Positions 13,106 to 22,949 of a stretch of 64,000 nucleotides of DNA are shown here, piece after piece (within the stretch, counting starts at the first letter, position 1; every line of letters starts with the position of its first letter). Origin of the DNA: Mahella australiensis 50-1 BON (GTDB lineage Bacteria; Bacillota; Clostridia; Mahellales; Mahellaceae); assembly GCF_000213255.1 (NCBI RefSeq), contig NC_015520.1, forward strand, positions 1,384,001-1,448,000. Direction: 5' to 3'. A model generated the notes under the pieces. It was given only the letters and a program-made list of their open reading frames with translations, had not been told where the DNA came from and made no database searches. The position numbers and the translations under genes were made by a program.

Positions 13106-13122
13106 GAGGGGTATATCCCCTC
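13106..13122 (+). terminator. Small hairpin with T-rich tail (partial terminator)
   Basis: A 6-bp stem GAGGGG/CCCCTC with a 5-base loop is followed by TTTCTCT, 13 bases after the lipoprotein stop. It could lower expression of the large secreted gene relative to the transporter. Confidence 0.4.
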
Positions 13123-13158
13123 TTTCTCTATATATAAAAATAAGGAGGTTGAATCTAT

Positions 13159-16100
13159 ATGTCAAGTATAAAAAGGGTTATGGTTTTTGCTTTATCGTTT
13201 ATATTGGCAGTAATGAATTTTGTAGGCACTGTTCCTTCGACAAAGGCTCAAGAAACTTCGATAGGCATATGCGATATAGACTTTGAAGGATACGGCAATG
13301 AACCGACATCCGTTCTTGCTCCAACAGGTAATCCCAGTAAACTTATTGTGGAAAACAAGGACTTTGTTCAAGAAGGTAAATCTAACGCTAGCGGTGCGGC
13401 CGCGGCCGGTATGTTCGCCAGAGTAAGCACTGCCGGGGGACAGGATGTTTACGAATCGGTAAGCTTGTCATCTACCGTAAAGCAACAAATGCTTCAGCAA
13501 CTTAATACGTTGTTGCCTGGCCAATGGAAACTCAAAATAGATATTGATGTAGATATAATGCTGGGCGGAAGCCGTGGCGGAAGACCTGATTTATTTTTCC
13601 GTATATGGGGGCAATCCGCTATACTAGGTGAAGGAAATAAAAGCATGGTAGTTGCTAATTATGTGCACTTGGAAGGTGCGGATATTAAAGGGGATAACAA
13701 ATTTAGCCACTATACGCTAGAAGTTCCTATTAAACTTTATCTCGTAAGTGGGGCATCAAATGATAATAATGGCATAGACGACCAGATGATTGCCGGAAGT
13801 TTCACCGGTGTAGACTTTCTATTGTTGCACCGTTCGACATCTGCTACAGAGCCTATGGTAATAGATTGGGATAATATAAAAGTAACCGCTGTACCGGTTG
13901 ATGTCAACTCACTTTCTACAGCGGCGGAATTTGCCGGGTCTGACATTGCAACAAAAGGATCGTGGATAAATCGATATGGAAGTGACGGGTATATATTGCC
14001 GGGTTATAAAGTCGCCCCAAACGATCAGTATCAAAACGTCAGCAAAACGGGTTCCGACGATTTAGCTGTTATGCCGTCCTATATAGATGGATATGCTTAT
14101 CAAGCAGCAAGTTTATCGGATTATGCTATTACTGTAAATCCCACAAATACAGCATCGCAACCGGGCGTATTAGAACCAGTACCGCCATATACAAAAAGAT
14201 GGACGACATGGCGTACATATACCGATGCGAAAGTAATATTCGGTGTAAATGATCAACGGCCGCATTTGTTTACGTTTTATATGAGAAACGTTACAGATGA
14301 TGTGAAACTGGAGATCATGGATGTAAACAATAACGTTTTGGACAGCCGAATCTTCATAAAAGATCAAATAAGCGACGGCATGTATGTGAGTTACATAATA
14401 AGCGGCCCGTTCAAGCTCCATGTGATGTCAATGATACCCGGTATGCCTACGCAAGCCAGTATAACCGGTTTTTTCTTTGATGATAACGTAATATCTAACG
14501 TGCCGATTAACCTTAATGCTAATGCCGACGGCAGGAAGGCCGTACTGTCATGGCAGAATACCCGGGAGGATACGGAGGTTATTATAGAAAGGAAAGCGGA
14601 AAATGAACAAAGTTTTTCTATAGTAACTACTTTAGCCGGCAATGCGGCATCGTATGTTGATGAAGACGTCCAACCCGGTACGAACTACAGCTATAGGCTG
14701 AGATATAAAGATAATTATAGCTATTCTCCGTCATGTAGTCCTGTTGACGTTTACATACCTGCATACAACAGCACGATGCTCACGTTGACCTCGGAAGAAC
14801 CTTCTATTGATATAGGAGATGAAATTACGCTTGAGGCAGTGCTGACAGCCGATATAGACGGACAATTAAGCCCATTAAAAGGGAAAAACATCAGATTTGT
14901 GATAGACGGCGAATATGCCGAATATATGAATACCGATATAGGTACTGCTGTTACCGATGAAAACGGCAAAACTACATTGACCTATCGGCCTGTCTATTCC
15001 GGTAAATATACCATTAAGGCTGTGCTTGATATGGATGATGTCGACCACTATTTGGGCACACAGGCTACGACTGAGCTTGAAGTAAAGAACATAGCCTGGC
15101 AGCAACCCCCGGCGCTTTTACGCATAACTGATGCTGTAAAACCTGGCGAAATCATAAATATTTACGGTGAAGGCATACAAGGTGATGCTATAGAGATTGC
15201 TATAGAGGAAATTAGAGGTCATGATGTCCCCGTTGCTCCATCAGACAGGGCTAGAAGGTTGTCAGCGGTACAGACGAACGAGGAAGGGCATTTTGTTACA
15301 ACAGTATTGCCTGAAGACATTGAAAGCGGAGCGTATAATATTTGGGTTAAAAATAACTACGGATGGAGCAGTCCCATACAGCTTAATGCACCTAGGCCGC
15401 AATGGTTATCTGAGAATACAGCTTTTGCCGGTGTCAAACTAAAGGTGATGGGCCGAAACCTTGATGGAAGGGAATTCGGAGCACAAGAAAAAACCGGTGT
15501 TAAATTGACAAATGGCTCACAAGAATATAGGGTAAAGGTAGGGGACGTTAATCCGTTTGCCATAGAATTTGAGATACCGGAAGACGTGCCGGAAGGCAAC
15601 TACAATGTGTTGATAAGCAATGATGGGCATATATGGAGAGAACTTGAATATGCCGAGGAATATCATCAAAGTTTGACTATAACCGAAGTTGCTCCGGACC
15701 CATTGAACTTGAATGTGGCATGGGTGAGTGAATTTAATTGGGATAATAGCGTTGATATTACCGACTTTGGCGCTCTGCCGAATGACGCAACCGATGACAC
15801 AGTAGCGATTCAGGCAGCCATAGATCATATAAAGACCGATGGAGGCGGTATAGTATATATACCGAACGGAAATTACAGGATTACAGGTATAGCTCTTCCT
15901 GCCGGTGTTGTACTTTTGGGCGAGAGCAAAGAGAATGCAGTGCTTACCTATGCTTATACAGGAACGGATGCTGCAAACAGGAATATGATAAATTCGAAGG
16001 ATGATGGTGCCGTTGTTGGCAGGCAGGGAATAGCATGCCTGAAGCTTACTATAGATGAACAAAATCTCGATCAGCCATTTCCCGATCATTTTATCTGGTT

Positions 16101-17721
16101 AGGTAATGGTTGGGGCCCGCAAATAGATGATGAGAACCTTAGAACAGCTGAATATATATTCATGAAAGAGATTGCGATGGACTATCCGATGGAAAAAAGA
16201 CCGGGCAGAGGCATGGGTATAACAGTAGTGGCAAAGGGCCATGTAATGCTTAGAGATTCCGAGCTAAAGGGCTATCAAGCCACGATGATATCTTCGTATA
16301 TAAGCGGTTATCTCCATGTATTAAACAACAGATTTGATTCTACGGTTGGCAATTTGAGCATAGTCGGAGTCTATTTAACGTTTGAGGATAATTATATGAG
16401 ACGCCATCCGGATACGGCGGATATAGCCAGTCAAGGTATATTTACCAGGGGACCTTCTTATATCGCGGGAAATATCGTGGAAAATACAGGGACACCAGGA
16501 CAGAATGACGGAGAAACTTATTGTACCGAAAACTATCGTGGTGGTACCAAAATGTTCGGTAAAGTAATGGGTGCTAATGAAAACACCGTGACGGTTGCAC
16601 CTAAACAGATAAACAATAATAACTGGGATATTGATAAACATACATGGGCCGGTTGGCATATAGTTATAACCGATGGCCGGGGGTTAGGGCAGGATAGGCT
16701 TCTGATAGGATGCGAAGGCAATACTTATACCATAGATAAACCTTGGGATGTCGTACCGGATGGAACAAGCAAGTTTGTAATATTAGTTCCCACCAAAGGG
16801 GTAACTTATTATAATAATGTCGCAAAGAATGGTGCCAAGGGATACTGGTTCTATAATGATGTAATCGATTCGGTTATGGTGGGTAACAGCGGTGAAAACA
16901 TAGAAGGATTTTATGTAAATACTTACCATGTTGAAAGGCCGAGTATTAATGATTCGAGGTTTACTATCGGTTATTTTGTACGTATGGAAGCTAATGAGCT
17001 GACTGGTGTTTCTACTAAAAGCAATGTGGGTGGTATTGGCGTTAGAGTGGCATTGGAGGATGGAGCAACCGATGCTTATGCTTATAATGTCTATGGTATA
17101 TCTATAAGAAATAACTCCATTACCGGGGTAATACCAGCACCTGCGCCCACAGGCGAAACGGAGGCGCCTGATATCAATGGTATATATGCCGTTAATTCAA
17201 ACAAAGTTCAGCCGGCCACGCGTAATGCGATGATGGGGATCATTATTGAGAATAATACTTTAACCAATATCGACAGAGGTATTTCGCTCGGTGGAACCGG
17301 ATACCCATTAGCTCCGCAGTGGCAAAAAGATATTTCCAATCCTATAAGTTGGGGTATAATAATCAAAGGAAATGCCTTTAACGATGTTGAGACAGAAATA
17401 ATAGATCCGGATACCGATGGTACTGTTTATTATGATCAGATAAACGAGCAACTAAATACTGTGTTATTAAATATTGACAAAATTGAATTAAAACCAAAGC
17501 AGAAGTCCAACTTTGATATTAGAGGTATTTTGTTAGATGGTCTGATGACTGATCTTGGCCATGCGCAAATAGTTTATCACAGCAGTCAGCCGTTAGTAGC
17601 ATCAATAGATGGCAAAAGGGTATTGGCCCAAACCGAGGGAGTCGCGGATATATGGGTGACGGTTATTTTAAACGATGCGATGGTGGAGTCGAATAAGGTA
17701 ACTGTAAGTGTAAGGTCATAA
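13159..17721 (+). CDS. Large secreted multidomain pectate-lyase-like beta-helix protein
   Basis: 1520 residues; ATG 13159 follows AAGGAGG at 13142-13148. A signal peptide (about 1-30) leads into an N-terminal beta-rich region. A fibronectin-III-like domain (about 450-535), Big_1-like Ig domains and IPT/TIG-like repeats (to about 850) come next. A right-handed beta-helix domain then begins at VDITDFGALPNDATDDTVAI, the hallmark entry motif of the pectate_lyase_3 superfamily, and runs to about residue 1430. The C-terminus is a Big_2-like domain. No cell-wall anchor is seen. It should bind and cut, or otherwise process, a polysaccharide outside the cell and feed the LplBC transporter. Whether it is a lyase, hydrolase or epimerase cannot be told from sequence alone. 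Confidence 0.8.
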   Translation: MSSIKRVMVFALSFILAVMNFVGTVPSTKAQETSIGICDIDFEGYGNEPTSVLAPTGNPSKLIVENKDFVQEGKSNASGAAAAGMFARVSTAGGQDVYESVSLSSTVKQQMLQQLNTLLPGQWKLKIDIDVDIMLGGSRGGRPDLFFRIWGQSAILGEGNKSMVVANYVHLEGADIKGDNKFSHYTLEVPIKLYLVSGASNDNNGIDDQMIAGSFTGVDFLLLHRSTSATEPMVIDWDNIKVTAVPVDVNSLSTAAEFAGSDIATKGSWINRYGSDGYILPGYKVAPNDQYQNVSKTGSDDLAVMPSYIDGYAYQAASLSDYAITVNPTNTASQPGVLEPVPPYTKRWTTWRTYTDAKVIFGVNDQRPHLFTFYMRNVTDDVKLEIMDVNNNVLDSRIFIKDQISDGMYVSYIISGPFKLHVMSMIPGMPTQASITGFFFDDNVISNVPINLNANADGRKAVLSWQNTREDTEVIIERKAENEQSFSIVTTLAGNAASYVDEDVQPGTNYSYRLRYKDNYSYSPSCSPVDVYIPAYNSTMLTLTSEEPSIDIGDEITLEAVLTADIDGQLSPLKGKNIRFVIDGEYAEYMNTDIGTAVTDENGKTTLTYRPVYSGKYTIKAVLDMDDVDHYLGTQATTELEVKNIAWQQPPALLRITDAVKPGEIINIYGEGIQGDAIEIAIEEIRGHDVPVAPSDRARRLSAVQTNEEGHFVTTVLPEDIESGAYNIWVKNNYGWSSPIQLNAPRPQWLSENTAFAGVKLKVMGRNLDGREFGAQEKTGVKLTNGSQEYRVKVGDVNPFAIEFEIPEDVPEGNYNVLISNDGHIWRELEYAEEYHQSLTITEVAPDPLNLNVAWVSEFNWDNSVDITDFGALPNDATDDTVAIQAAIDHIKTDGGGIVYIPNGNYRITGIALPAGVVLLGESKENAVLTYAYTGTDAANRNMINSKDDGAVVGRQGIACLKLTIDEQNLDQPFPDHFIWLGNGWGPQIDDENLRTAEYIFMKEIAMDYPMEKRPGRGMGITVVAKGHVMLRDSELKGYQATMISSYISGYLHVLNNRFDSTVGNLSIVGVYLTFEDNYMRRHPDTADIASQGIFTRGPSYIAGNIVENTGTPGQNDGETYCTENYRGGTKMFGKVMGANENTVTVAPKQINNNNWDIDKHTWAGWHIVITDGRGLGQDRLLIGCEGNTYTIDKPWDVVPDGTSKFVILVPTKGVTYYNNVAKNGAKGYWFYNDVIDSVMVGNSGENIEGFYVNTYHVERPSINDSRFTIGYFVRMEANELTGVSTKSNVGGIGVRVALEDGATDAYAYNVYGISIRNNSITGVIPAPAPTGETEAPDINGIYAVNSNKVQPATRNAMMGIIIENNTLTNIDRGISLGGTGYPLAPQWQKDISNPISWGIIIKGNAFNDVETEIIDPDTDGTVYYDQINEQLNTVLLNIDKIELKPKQKSNFDIRGILLDGLMTDLGHAQIVYHSSQPLVASIDGKRVLAQTEGVADIWVTVILNDAMVESNKVTVSVRS

Positions 17722-17792
17722 AACAGAGGCAAAAGGGATTGGTTTAATGATAAATGAATAATTTTATTTTATAAATGTAAGGTGGGTTTATA

Positions 17793-19739
17793 ATGTACAA
17801 TCAATTTTACGATATTGAAGGGCAAAAGCAAAGGGAACAGCAGGTATGCGATCTTTTGATCGATTATACCATCGACGATTTTGATGAATATGGCAATTGG
17901 ATATCGAATGTATGGCCGCCGAACGGTCCGGGCTTGAGGGAACGGTTATGGTTTGCCTCAGCTTATTTGGCCGGCGGGCAGAAAAAGTCTATCGAATTGG
18001 CCAACGCCATAATCAAAACATCCAAATACGCGTTTTGCCATTTCTCTCCCATGGCCGCGCTGCAATTGCTGATAAAACACGGCGATAAGCTGGATGCGGA
18101 AGCTGCTGAAACATTGCGCTCATATCTGGGAAATGTCCTTGACGACTTCAAGGGCGGAGATTTGGATTTTGTAGGCGTTAACGATAATTTCCCGTGTATG
18201 AGTACATATACGGCTCTGTTTGGCGGGAAACTTTTTGACAAGCCCGATCTGTATGATATCGGCGTGAAAAGGCTTAATCAACTTAAAGGCTTATTTTCTC
18301 GACGTGGAGTGGCCACCGAATATACCAGCCCAACATATACGCCCATCCACGCCCTCGCTATGGCTGAAATCGCCAATTATATAGATGATGAAACATTGAG
18401 GGAAACAGCCCTTCAATGCGAGGAGAGGATATGGGTTGATATATTGGGGCATTATCACCCGTCCACATCGCAGATAGCGGGGCCATACAGCAGGGCATAT
18501 ACGGTGGATTCGACAGGGCATACGCACCAGGCCCGGTTCATATTATATGCCTTGCTCGGAGATAAGCTGCCTATAAACCCGGTAAATACACTATTTGCGT
18601 CCAAAGATGGGGAAAGGGGCGAAGTGATACATGGCAGCGCGCCATTTATGCAGGTATCCACAACGTGGTTTATGGGGACCTATTATCACTGTCCGGCTTA
18701 CCTGGTAGAAGCCATGCTTAACAAGGACTACCCCTTTACTTTTAAGGCTACTACCGAATACGGCCCTTCTACGGATGTTCCTCAGGTTGACAGGCCGAAG
18801 ATCGATTTAAGCCGGGAGGATGAGGTCTACGAATATCCGGCCGGTACGGGCACGGTGTCCACATATATGACCCAAGATTATGCTTTGGGCGTATCGTCCA
18901 ACGAATTTCATTGCGGTGTGCAGACAGACAGCTTTCATGTGCTTTACCGACGCCGCAGGCCGGTTCGAAGCCAAGCCGATGTAGCAACGGTATACGCGCG
19001 TTATATAATAAACGATAAAAAGCCTGGCCAGTACAATTACTACGGTCAATTCGACGCTCAGGTCGGCGATAGCTTACTGTGGGATCAGGGACGAAAGGTG
19101 GGCATACACCATGACAATACGGCTATGATGCTGTATAAGCCAAAAATATACGGGCATAAAGGGGTGGAAAGCCTCAAACTTTCTTTGATTTTTCCCGCTC
19201 AATACGGCCCGGTGGAAGAGATATGGTTAGGAGATGGAAAACTGAACGGACCCGACGGACATAGCGTCGAGCCATGCACCGTATTCGTAAAAGACGGGCC
19301 GGTGTATATGGCGTTCCATCCATTGATACTGACCGATTGCGGCAGAGAATATGCTATAAAGGTAGAACAGACAAACGATTATGTAATGGTGTCCCTCTAC
19401 AATTACGAAGGACCGGCGCGTGATTTCCCCAGACGCGGTTTCTTGTTGACTGGGAATGGTTTTGTTTCGGAGGTGAGAAGCGAGGATGAGGTCGGTAGCT
19501 TTGAAAATTTTAGAGATATGATGAAAGATGTCAAGACGAGCGATGAGTTGTTCACATGCATGCACTGGCGGTGGACATATATGAGACGCACAAAATATGA
19601 AAGGGACGGTCTGACGATGGAATGTGAATACAGTCCGGCGAGCGAAGGAGTCAAGTGCGTTTCCATAAACGGAAGCGTTTCGGAGGCTCCTAAGTTGAAG
19701 ATTAGTGGAATAGATGTTGACGGGTTACCTTTTGTTTAA
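17793..19739 (+). CDS. Unassigned protein, probable polysaccharide-processing enzyme
   Basis: 648 residues with no signal peptide or membrane segment; AAGGTGGG lies just before ATG 17793. The first 280 residues look like repeated helical pairs (an alpha/alpha-toroid pattern), and the later part is beta-rich. This order is found in heparinase II/III-like and alginate-lyase-like families. Conserved-looking clusters are GVNDNFPCM, EYTSPTYTPIH, IAGPYSRAYTVDSTGHTHQA and YRRRRP. The family is not recognised with confidence. It sits behind the secreted beta-helix protein and before the glycyl radical operon, so a cytoplasmic role on imported (possibly unsaturated or uronic-acid-containing) oligosaccharides is inferred. 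Confidence 0.55.
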   Translation: MYNQFYDIEGQKQREQQVCDLLIDYTIDDFDEYGNWISNVWPPNGPGLRERLWFASAYLAGGQKKSIELANAIIKTSKYAFCHFSPMAALQLLIKHGDKLDAEAAETLRSYLGNVLDDFKGGDLDFVGVNDNFPCMSTYTALFGGKLFDKPDLYDIGVKRLNQLKGLFSRRGVATEYTSPTYTPIHALAMAEIANYIDDETLRETALQCEERIWVDILGHYHPSTSQIAGPYSRAYTVDSTGHTHQARFILYALLGDKLPINPVNTLFASKDGERGEVIHGSAPFMQVSTTWFMGTYYHCPAYLVEAMLNKDYPFTFKATTEYGPSTDVPQVDRPKIDLSREDEVYEYPAGTGTVSTYMTQDYALGVSSNEFHCGVQTDSFHVLYRRRRPVRSQADVATVYARYIINDKKPGQYNYYGQFDAQVGDSLLWDQGRKVGIHHDNTAMMLYKPKIYGHKGVESLKLSLIFPAQYGPVEEIWLGDGKLNGPDGHSVEPCTVFVKDGPVYMAFHPLILTDCGREYAIKVEQTNDYVMVSLYNYEGPARDFPRRGFLLTGNGFVSEVRSEDEVGSFENFRDMMKDVKTSDELFTCMHWRWTYMRRTKYERDGLTMECEYSPASEGVKCVSINGSVSEAPKLKISGIDVDGLPFV

Positions 19740-19740
19740 G

Positions 19741-19769
19741 TTGACTTTTGCATTGATGGATATTATACT
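19741..19769 (+). promoter_or_regulatory. Strong sigma-A-type promoter for the glycyl radical operon
   Basis: TTGACT at 19741-19746 and TATACT at 19764-19769 are separated by 17 bases. The -35 box starts two bases after the upstream stop codon, so the glycyl radical enzyme has its own transcription start. Confidence 0.75.
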
Positions 19770-19795
19770 GTATATAGATGTTAATATTAAATATA

Positions 19796-19831
19796 AAACA
19801 ATAAGTATCGCGATCTTTATGCTTATTGTTT
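19796..19831 (+). promoter_or_regulatory. Inverted repeat in the glycyl radical enzyme leader, candidate operator
   Basis: AAACAATAAG (19796-19805) and CTTATTGTTT (19822-19831) are exact reverse complements around a 16-base centre that contains ATCGCGAT. It lies between the promoter and the GGAAGG ribosome binding site. The IclR-type regulator at 22111 is the obvious candidate to bind it; an RNA hairpin is the alternative. Confidence 0.55.
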
Positions 19832-19855
19832 CATAAAAACGGAAGGTGTGCAAAG

Positions 19856-22015
19856 GTGGATAGTCTCGAAGCGGCAAAAGTCGCCAAATATCTTGCGGAT
19901 ATCGGGGAATACTTAGGGGCGGGCATTTATGAAGATTATGACGCCCCTATGATAAAACGCATTGCGAGAGGTATACGCTGCCAATTGGAGCATGCCGATT
20001 TACCTGCATTAAAGGAAGGTATTTTATATCCGGAAGGCCGGTCCGCTTTGTGGGAAACGGAGCACTCAATCCTGAGTTTTCATTATTCAAGCTCTTTGTC
20101 ATATAACAGAGCTGCTTTGATAAACTATTCCAATTCTCTTGAAGATCCGGAAGCTAAGGCTTGCCTCAAAGCCGTTGATGATGAATTTAAGGATTATTAC
20201 AGATGCGGCAGCTCTATTGAACCTTGCTACCGATTAGGAGGAGACGGATATACCCATAGCATACCCAACACGGGCCGCATATTGAAAGAGGGCTTGTATT
20301 CTTATGCGAAAAGGATAGAGCAAAAGCTGCGGATTTCTAAGGCTGATGAGGATATAGAGGCTACGGCGTTGTATAGCGCCCTTCTGGATATACTGGATGG
20401 CATTGCCGCATTACACAGAAGGATATTGGTGAAGTTGGAAAATGAGGCTCAAAATAATCAAGGGAATATACGTAGCCTGTTGTCAGCCTTAGAACAAGTG
20501 CCTTTTTATCCCGCACGCACATTCTTCGAAGCGTTGGTGGCTGCAAACTTCATATTCTATATAGACGGATGTGACAGTCCCGGACGTTTTGATCAGGATT
20601 TATTCGAATATTATGATAGGGATGAAAAGGCCGGATTGATAGATCATGAAAGTGCCGTATCTCTTGTAAAAGCGTTTTTCAGTAATATCGACGACAATAA
20701 CGGCTGGAACATGGCTATAGGGGGTAGCATGCGTGACGGAACTCCGGCGTATAATGCTTTGACGCAAATATGCCTTGAGGCTGCGAAGGGTATGCGTCGC
20801 CCGAATTTGGCACTGCGCACAAGGCAGGATATGCCGGATAAATTATGGGATGCAGTGCTGGATACGATAGGTACCGGATGTGGATTACCTGCTTTGTATA
20901 ATGAAAAAGCATACTTAAAAGCTTTGAGAAACGCTCATTTGAATATCCATTATGAAGACATATACGATTACGCTTTTGGCGGCTGTACTGAAACCATGAT
21001 ACATGGCAAATCCAATGTCGGTTCTTTGGACGCGGGAATAAACATGCTCTCTGTATTGGTCGATACCCTTAATTTTAATTTTGTGGAAGCGGGAAGTTTT
21101 GATGAACTGTTACAAACATACAAGAACAATTTGGCATCTGTTATAAAAAAAGTAACCGAACAGGTCAATATCGATCAAAAACTTAAGGCCAGGTATTTGC
21201 CCCAGCCTATACGGACATTACTCATCGATGACTGTATAGACGCCGGCATAGAGTATAACGCCGGTGGAGCACGCTATAACTGGAGCGTTATTAATGTTGG
21301 AGGCCTTGGCAATGTGGCCGACTCTCTCATAGCCGTAAAGGAATTAGTATTTGATAAGAAACAAATAGATGCTGCGGACTTTTTGAAAGCACTACAAAAC
21401 AATTTCGTCGGATACGAAATGTTGGAGAAGATGATAAGGGCGTGTCCTAAATACGGAAATAATCAGCCTTCGGTCGATGAACTGGCGCGTGATATCTCCA
21501 ATTTCGTATTTGAGCAATTTGCACAATATGCCCCATGGCGTGGGGGCAGGTTTTTGCCGGGCTGTCTGATGTTTGTAACGTACGCGGATGCGGGAAAGGA
21601 TGTAACGGCTACGCCGGATGGCCGCAAAAGCGGCGAGCCCATCGCCGATTCGGCCGGCCCTGTTCAGGGTAGGGACCGACACGGCCATACCGCCATGATG
21701 AATTCGGTGTCTTATATAGAGCATAGCATGGCGCCAGGTACATTGGTTGTAAACTTGCGATTGATCAAAAGCCTTTTTGATTCGCCCGAAGGCCGCAGTG
21801 CGGTGAAGAATCTTGTCAAAACCTATTTCGCATTGGGATGCATGCAAATTCAAATAAATGTGGTGGATCAGGAAGTATTGCGCGACGCTATAATACATCC
21901 TGAAAGGTACGAGGATTTGGTCGTACGCGTAGGGGGGTATTCCGAATACTTCAACAGATTGTCGCTGGAACTTAAAATGTCTGTATTGCAGCGTACTGAG
22001 CATAATGCGGGATAG
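19856..22015 (+). CDS. Glycyl radical enzyme of unknown substrate (pyruvate formate-lyase-like, Cys-x-Glu type)
   Basis: 719 residues from GTG 19856, chosen because GGAAGG (19841-19846) is 9 bases before it; the frame extends to TTG 19826 without a site. The radical-bearing glycine is G694 in RVGGYSEYF, 25 residues from the C-terminus as in this superfamily. The active-site cysteine is C377 in FGGCTETMIHGKSN; the glutamate two residues later (E379) matches the Cys-x-Glu pair of dehydratases and other C-X lyases, whereas pyruvate formate-lyase has a Cys-Cys pair. So an elimination such as dehydration of a polyol or C-X cleavage is more likely than thiolysis of pyruvate. The usual GCVE is GCTE here. 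Oxygen-sensitive; activated by the radical-SAM protein encoded two genes downstream. The reaction is not assigned. Confidence 0.9.
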   Translation: MDSLEAAKVAKYLADIGEYLGAGIYEDYDAPMIKRIARGIRCQLEHADLPALKEGILYPEGRSALWETEHSILSFHYSSSLSYNRAALINYSNSLEDPEAKACLKAVDDEFKDYYRCGSSIEPCYRLGGDGYTHSIPNTGRILKEGLYSYAKRIEQKLRISKADEDIEATALYSALLDILDGIAALHRRILVKLENEAQNNQGNIRSLLSALEQVPFYPARTFFEALVAANFIFYIDGCDSPGRFDQDLFEYYDRDEKAGLIDHESAVSLVKAFFSNIDDNNGWNMAIGGSMRDGTPAYNALTQICLEAAKGMRRPNLALRTRQDMPDKLWDAVLDTIGTGCGLPALYNEKAYLKALRNAHLNIHYEDIYDYAFGGCTETMIHGKSNVGSLDAGINMLSVLVDTLNFNFVEAGSFDELLQTYKNNLASVIKKVTEQVNIDQKLKARYLPQPIRTLLIDDCIDAGIEYNAGGARYNWSVINVGGLGNVADSLIAVKELVFDKKQIDAADFLKALQNNFVGYEMLEKMIRACPKYGNNQPSVDELARDISNFVFEQFAQYAPWRGGRFLPGCLMFVTYADAGKDVTATPDGRKSGEPIADSAGPVQGRDRHGHTAMMNSVSYIEHSMAPGTLVVNLRLIKSLFDSPEGRSAVKNLVKTYFALGCMQIQINVVDQEVLRDAIIHPERYEDLVVRVGGYSEYFNRLSLELKMSVLQRTEHNAG

Positions 22016-22110
22016 GCATAATTTTCATCTTTCCTCTTTTATGCAGGAAGAAGTGATCATGCGCGCCGAACATGAGATGTGATGATAAATAGATGGGGGA
22101 TTTAGCATTT

Positions 22111-22899
22111 ATGCCTAAAAAATATGCGGCTCCGGCCGTTAAAAAGCTGCTGGATATCATTGAGCTTTTATCCAGAGAAAGCAGGGGATATTCGATCAAT
22201 GAGATTGCCAGGATTCTAGATATTCCAGTGAATTCAGTATATCGCATCTGCAAGGAGATGGAAGAGCGCGGTTACCTTGAAAAATATAACGATTCGGGTT
22301 TGTACCAATTAGGATCGCGGTTTTTCATTATTGGACAGATAGTCGGAAGCAGGATAGACTTGAGGGCGAAGGCTTTGCCCATTATGGAAACACTGCGGGA
22401 TGCACTAAATGAAACGGTACACCTATGCGTGCTTCAGGAGAAATGGATGGTACTGTTGGATCAGGTTGAATCAAAACAACCTATACGGATACATGTCGAA
22501 ACAGGCTCATTGATGCATGCGCATGCGTCGGCATTCGGCAAATGCTTATTGGCAAATTGCCCGCAGGATGTGCTTAATTCGATTATCGGTGAAAAGCTTG
22601 CCTCATTGACATCCAATACTATCACAGATGCAGGCATATTAATGGCCGAACTGGAAAAGATAAGAGAAAACGGCTGGGCTTACGACATGGAAGAATATAT
22701 GGAGGGCGTCCGCTGCGTAGGAGCGCCAGTGTTTGGATCAGGCGGCCGGGGAGTGGCAGCTATTGGCATTATGAGCCCGGCGTTTCGATTTCCGAAAGAA
22801 AGAATGGATGAAGCGCTTCCCTTGGTCTTAAAGGCTGCTAACGACCTGTCGATAGCTATGGGATATGATAACGGCCAACATTCGGCTGGCAGCCGTTAG
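22111..22899 (+). CDS. IclR-family transcriptional regulator
   Basis: 262 residues from ATG 22111, which has GGGGGA 10 bases upstream; ATG 22093 lacks a site. An N-terminal winged helix-turn-helix (YSINEIARILDIPVNSVYRI) is followed by the IclR ligand-binding domain, recognisable by HAHASAFGKCLLA and the late conserved GVRCVGAPVF. It lies between the glycyl radical enzyme and its activase, so it probably senses the substrate or product of that pathway and controls the promoter at 19741. Confidence 0.92.
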   Translation: MPKKYAAPAVKKLLDIIELLSRESRGYSINEIARILDIPVNSVYRICKEMEERGYLEKYNDSGLYQLGSRFFIIGQIVGSRIDLRAKALPIMETLRDALNETVHLCVLQEKWMVLLDQVESKQPIRIHVETGSLMHAHASAFGKCLLANCPQDVLNSIIGEKLASLTSNTITDAGILMAELEKIRENGWAYDMEEYMEGVRCVGAPVFGSGGRGVAAIGIMSPAFRFPKERMDEALPLVLKAANDLSIAMGYDNGQHSAGSR

Positions 22900-22949
22900 C
22901 ATTGTCCAAAGCCTGGCAATCAATGTTTATCAAAAATATGGGGTATCAA

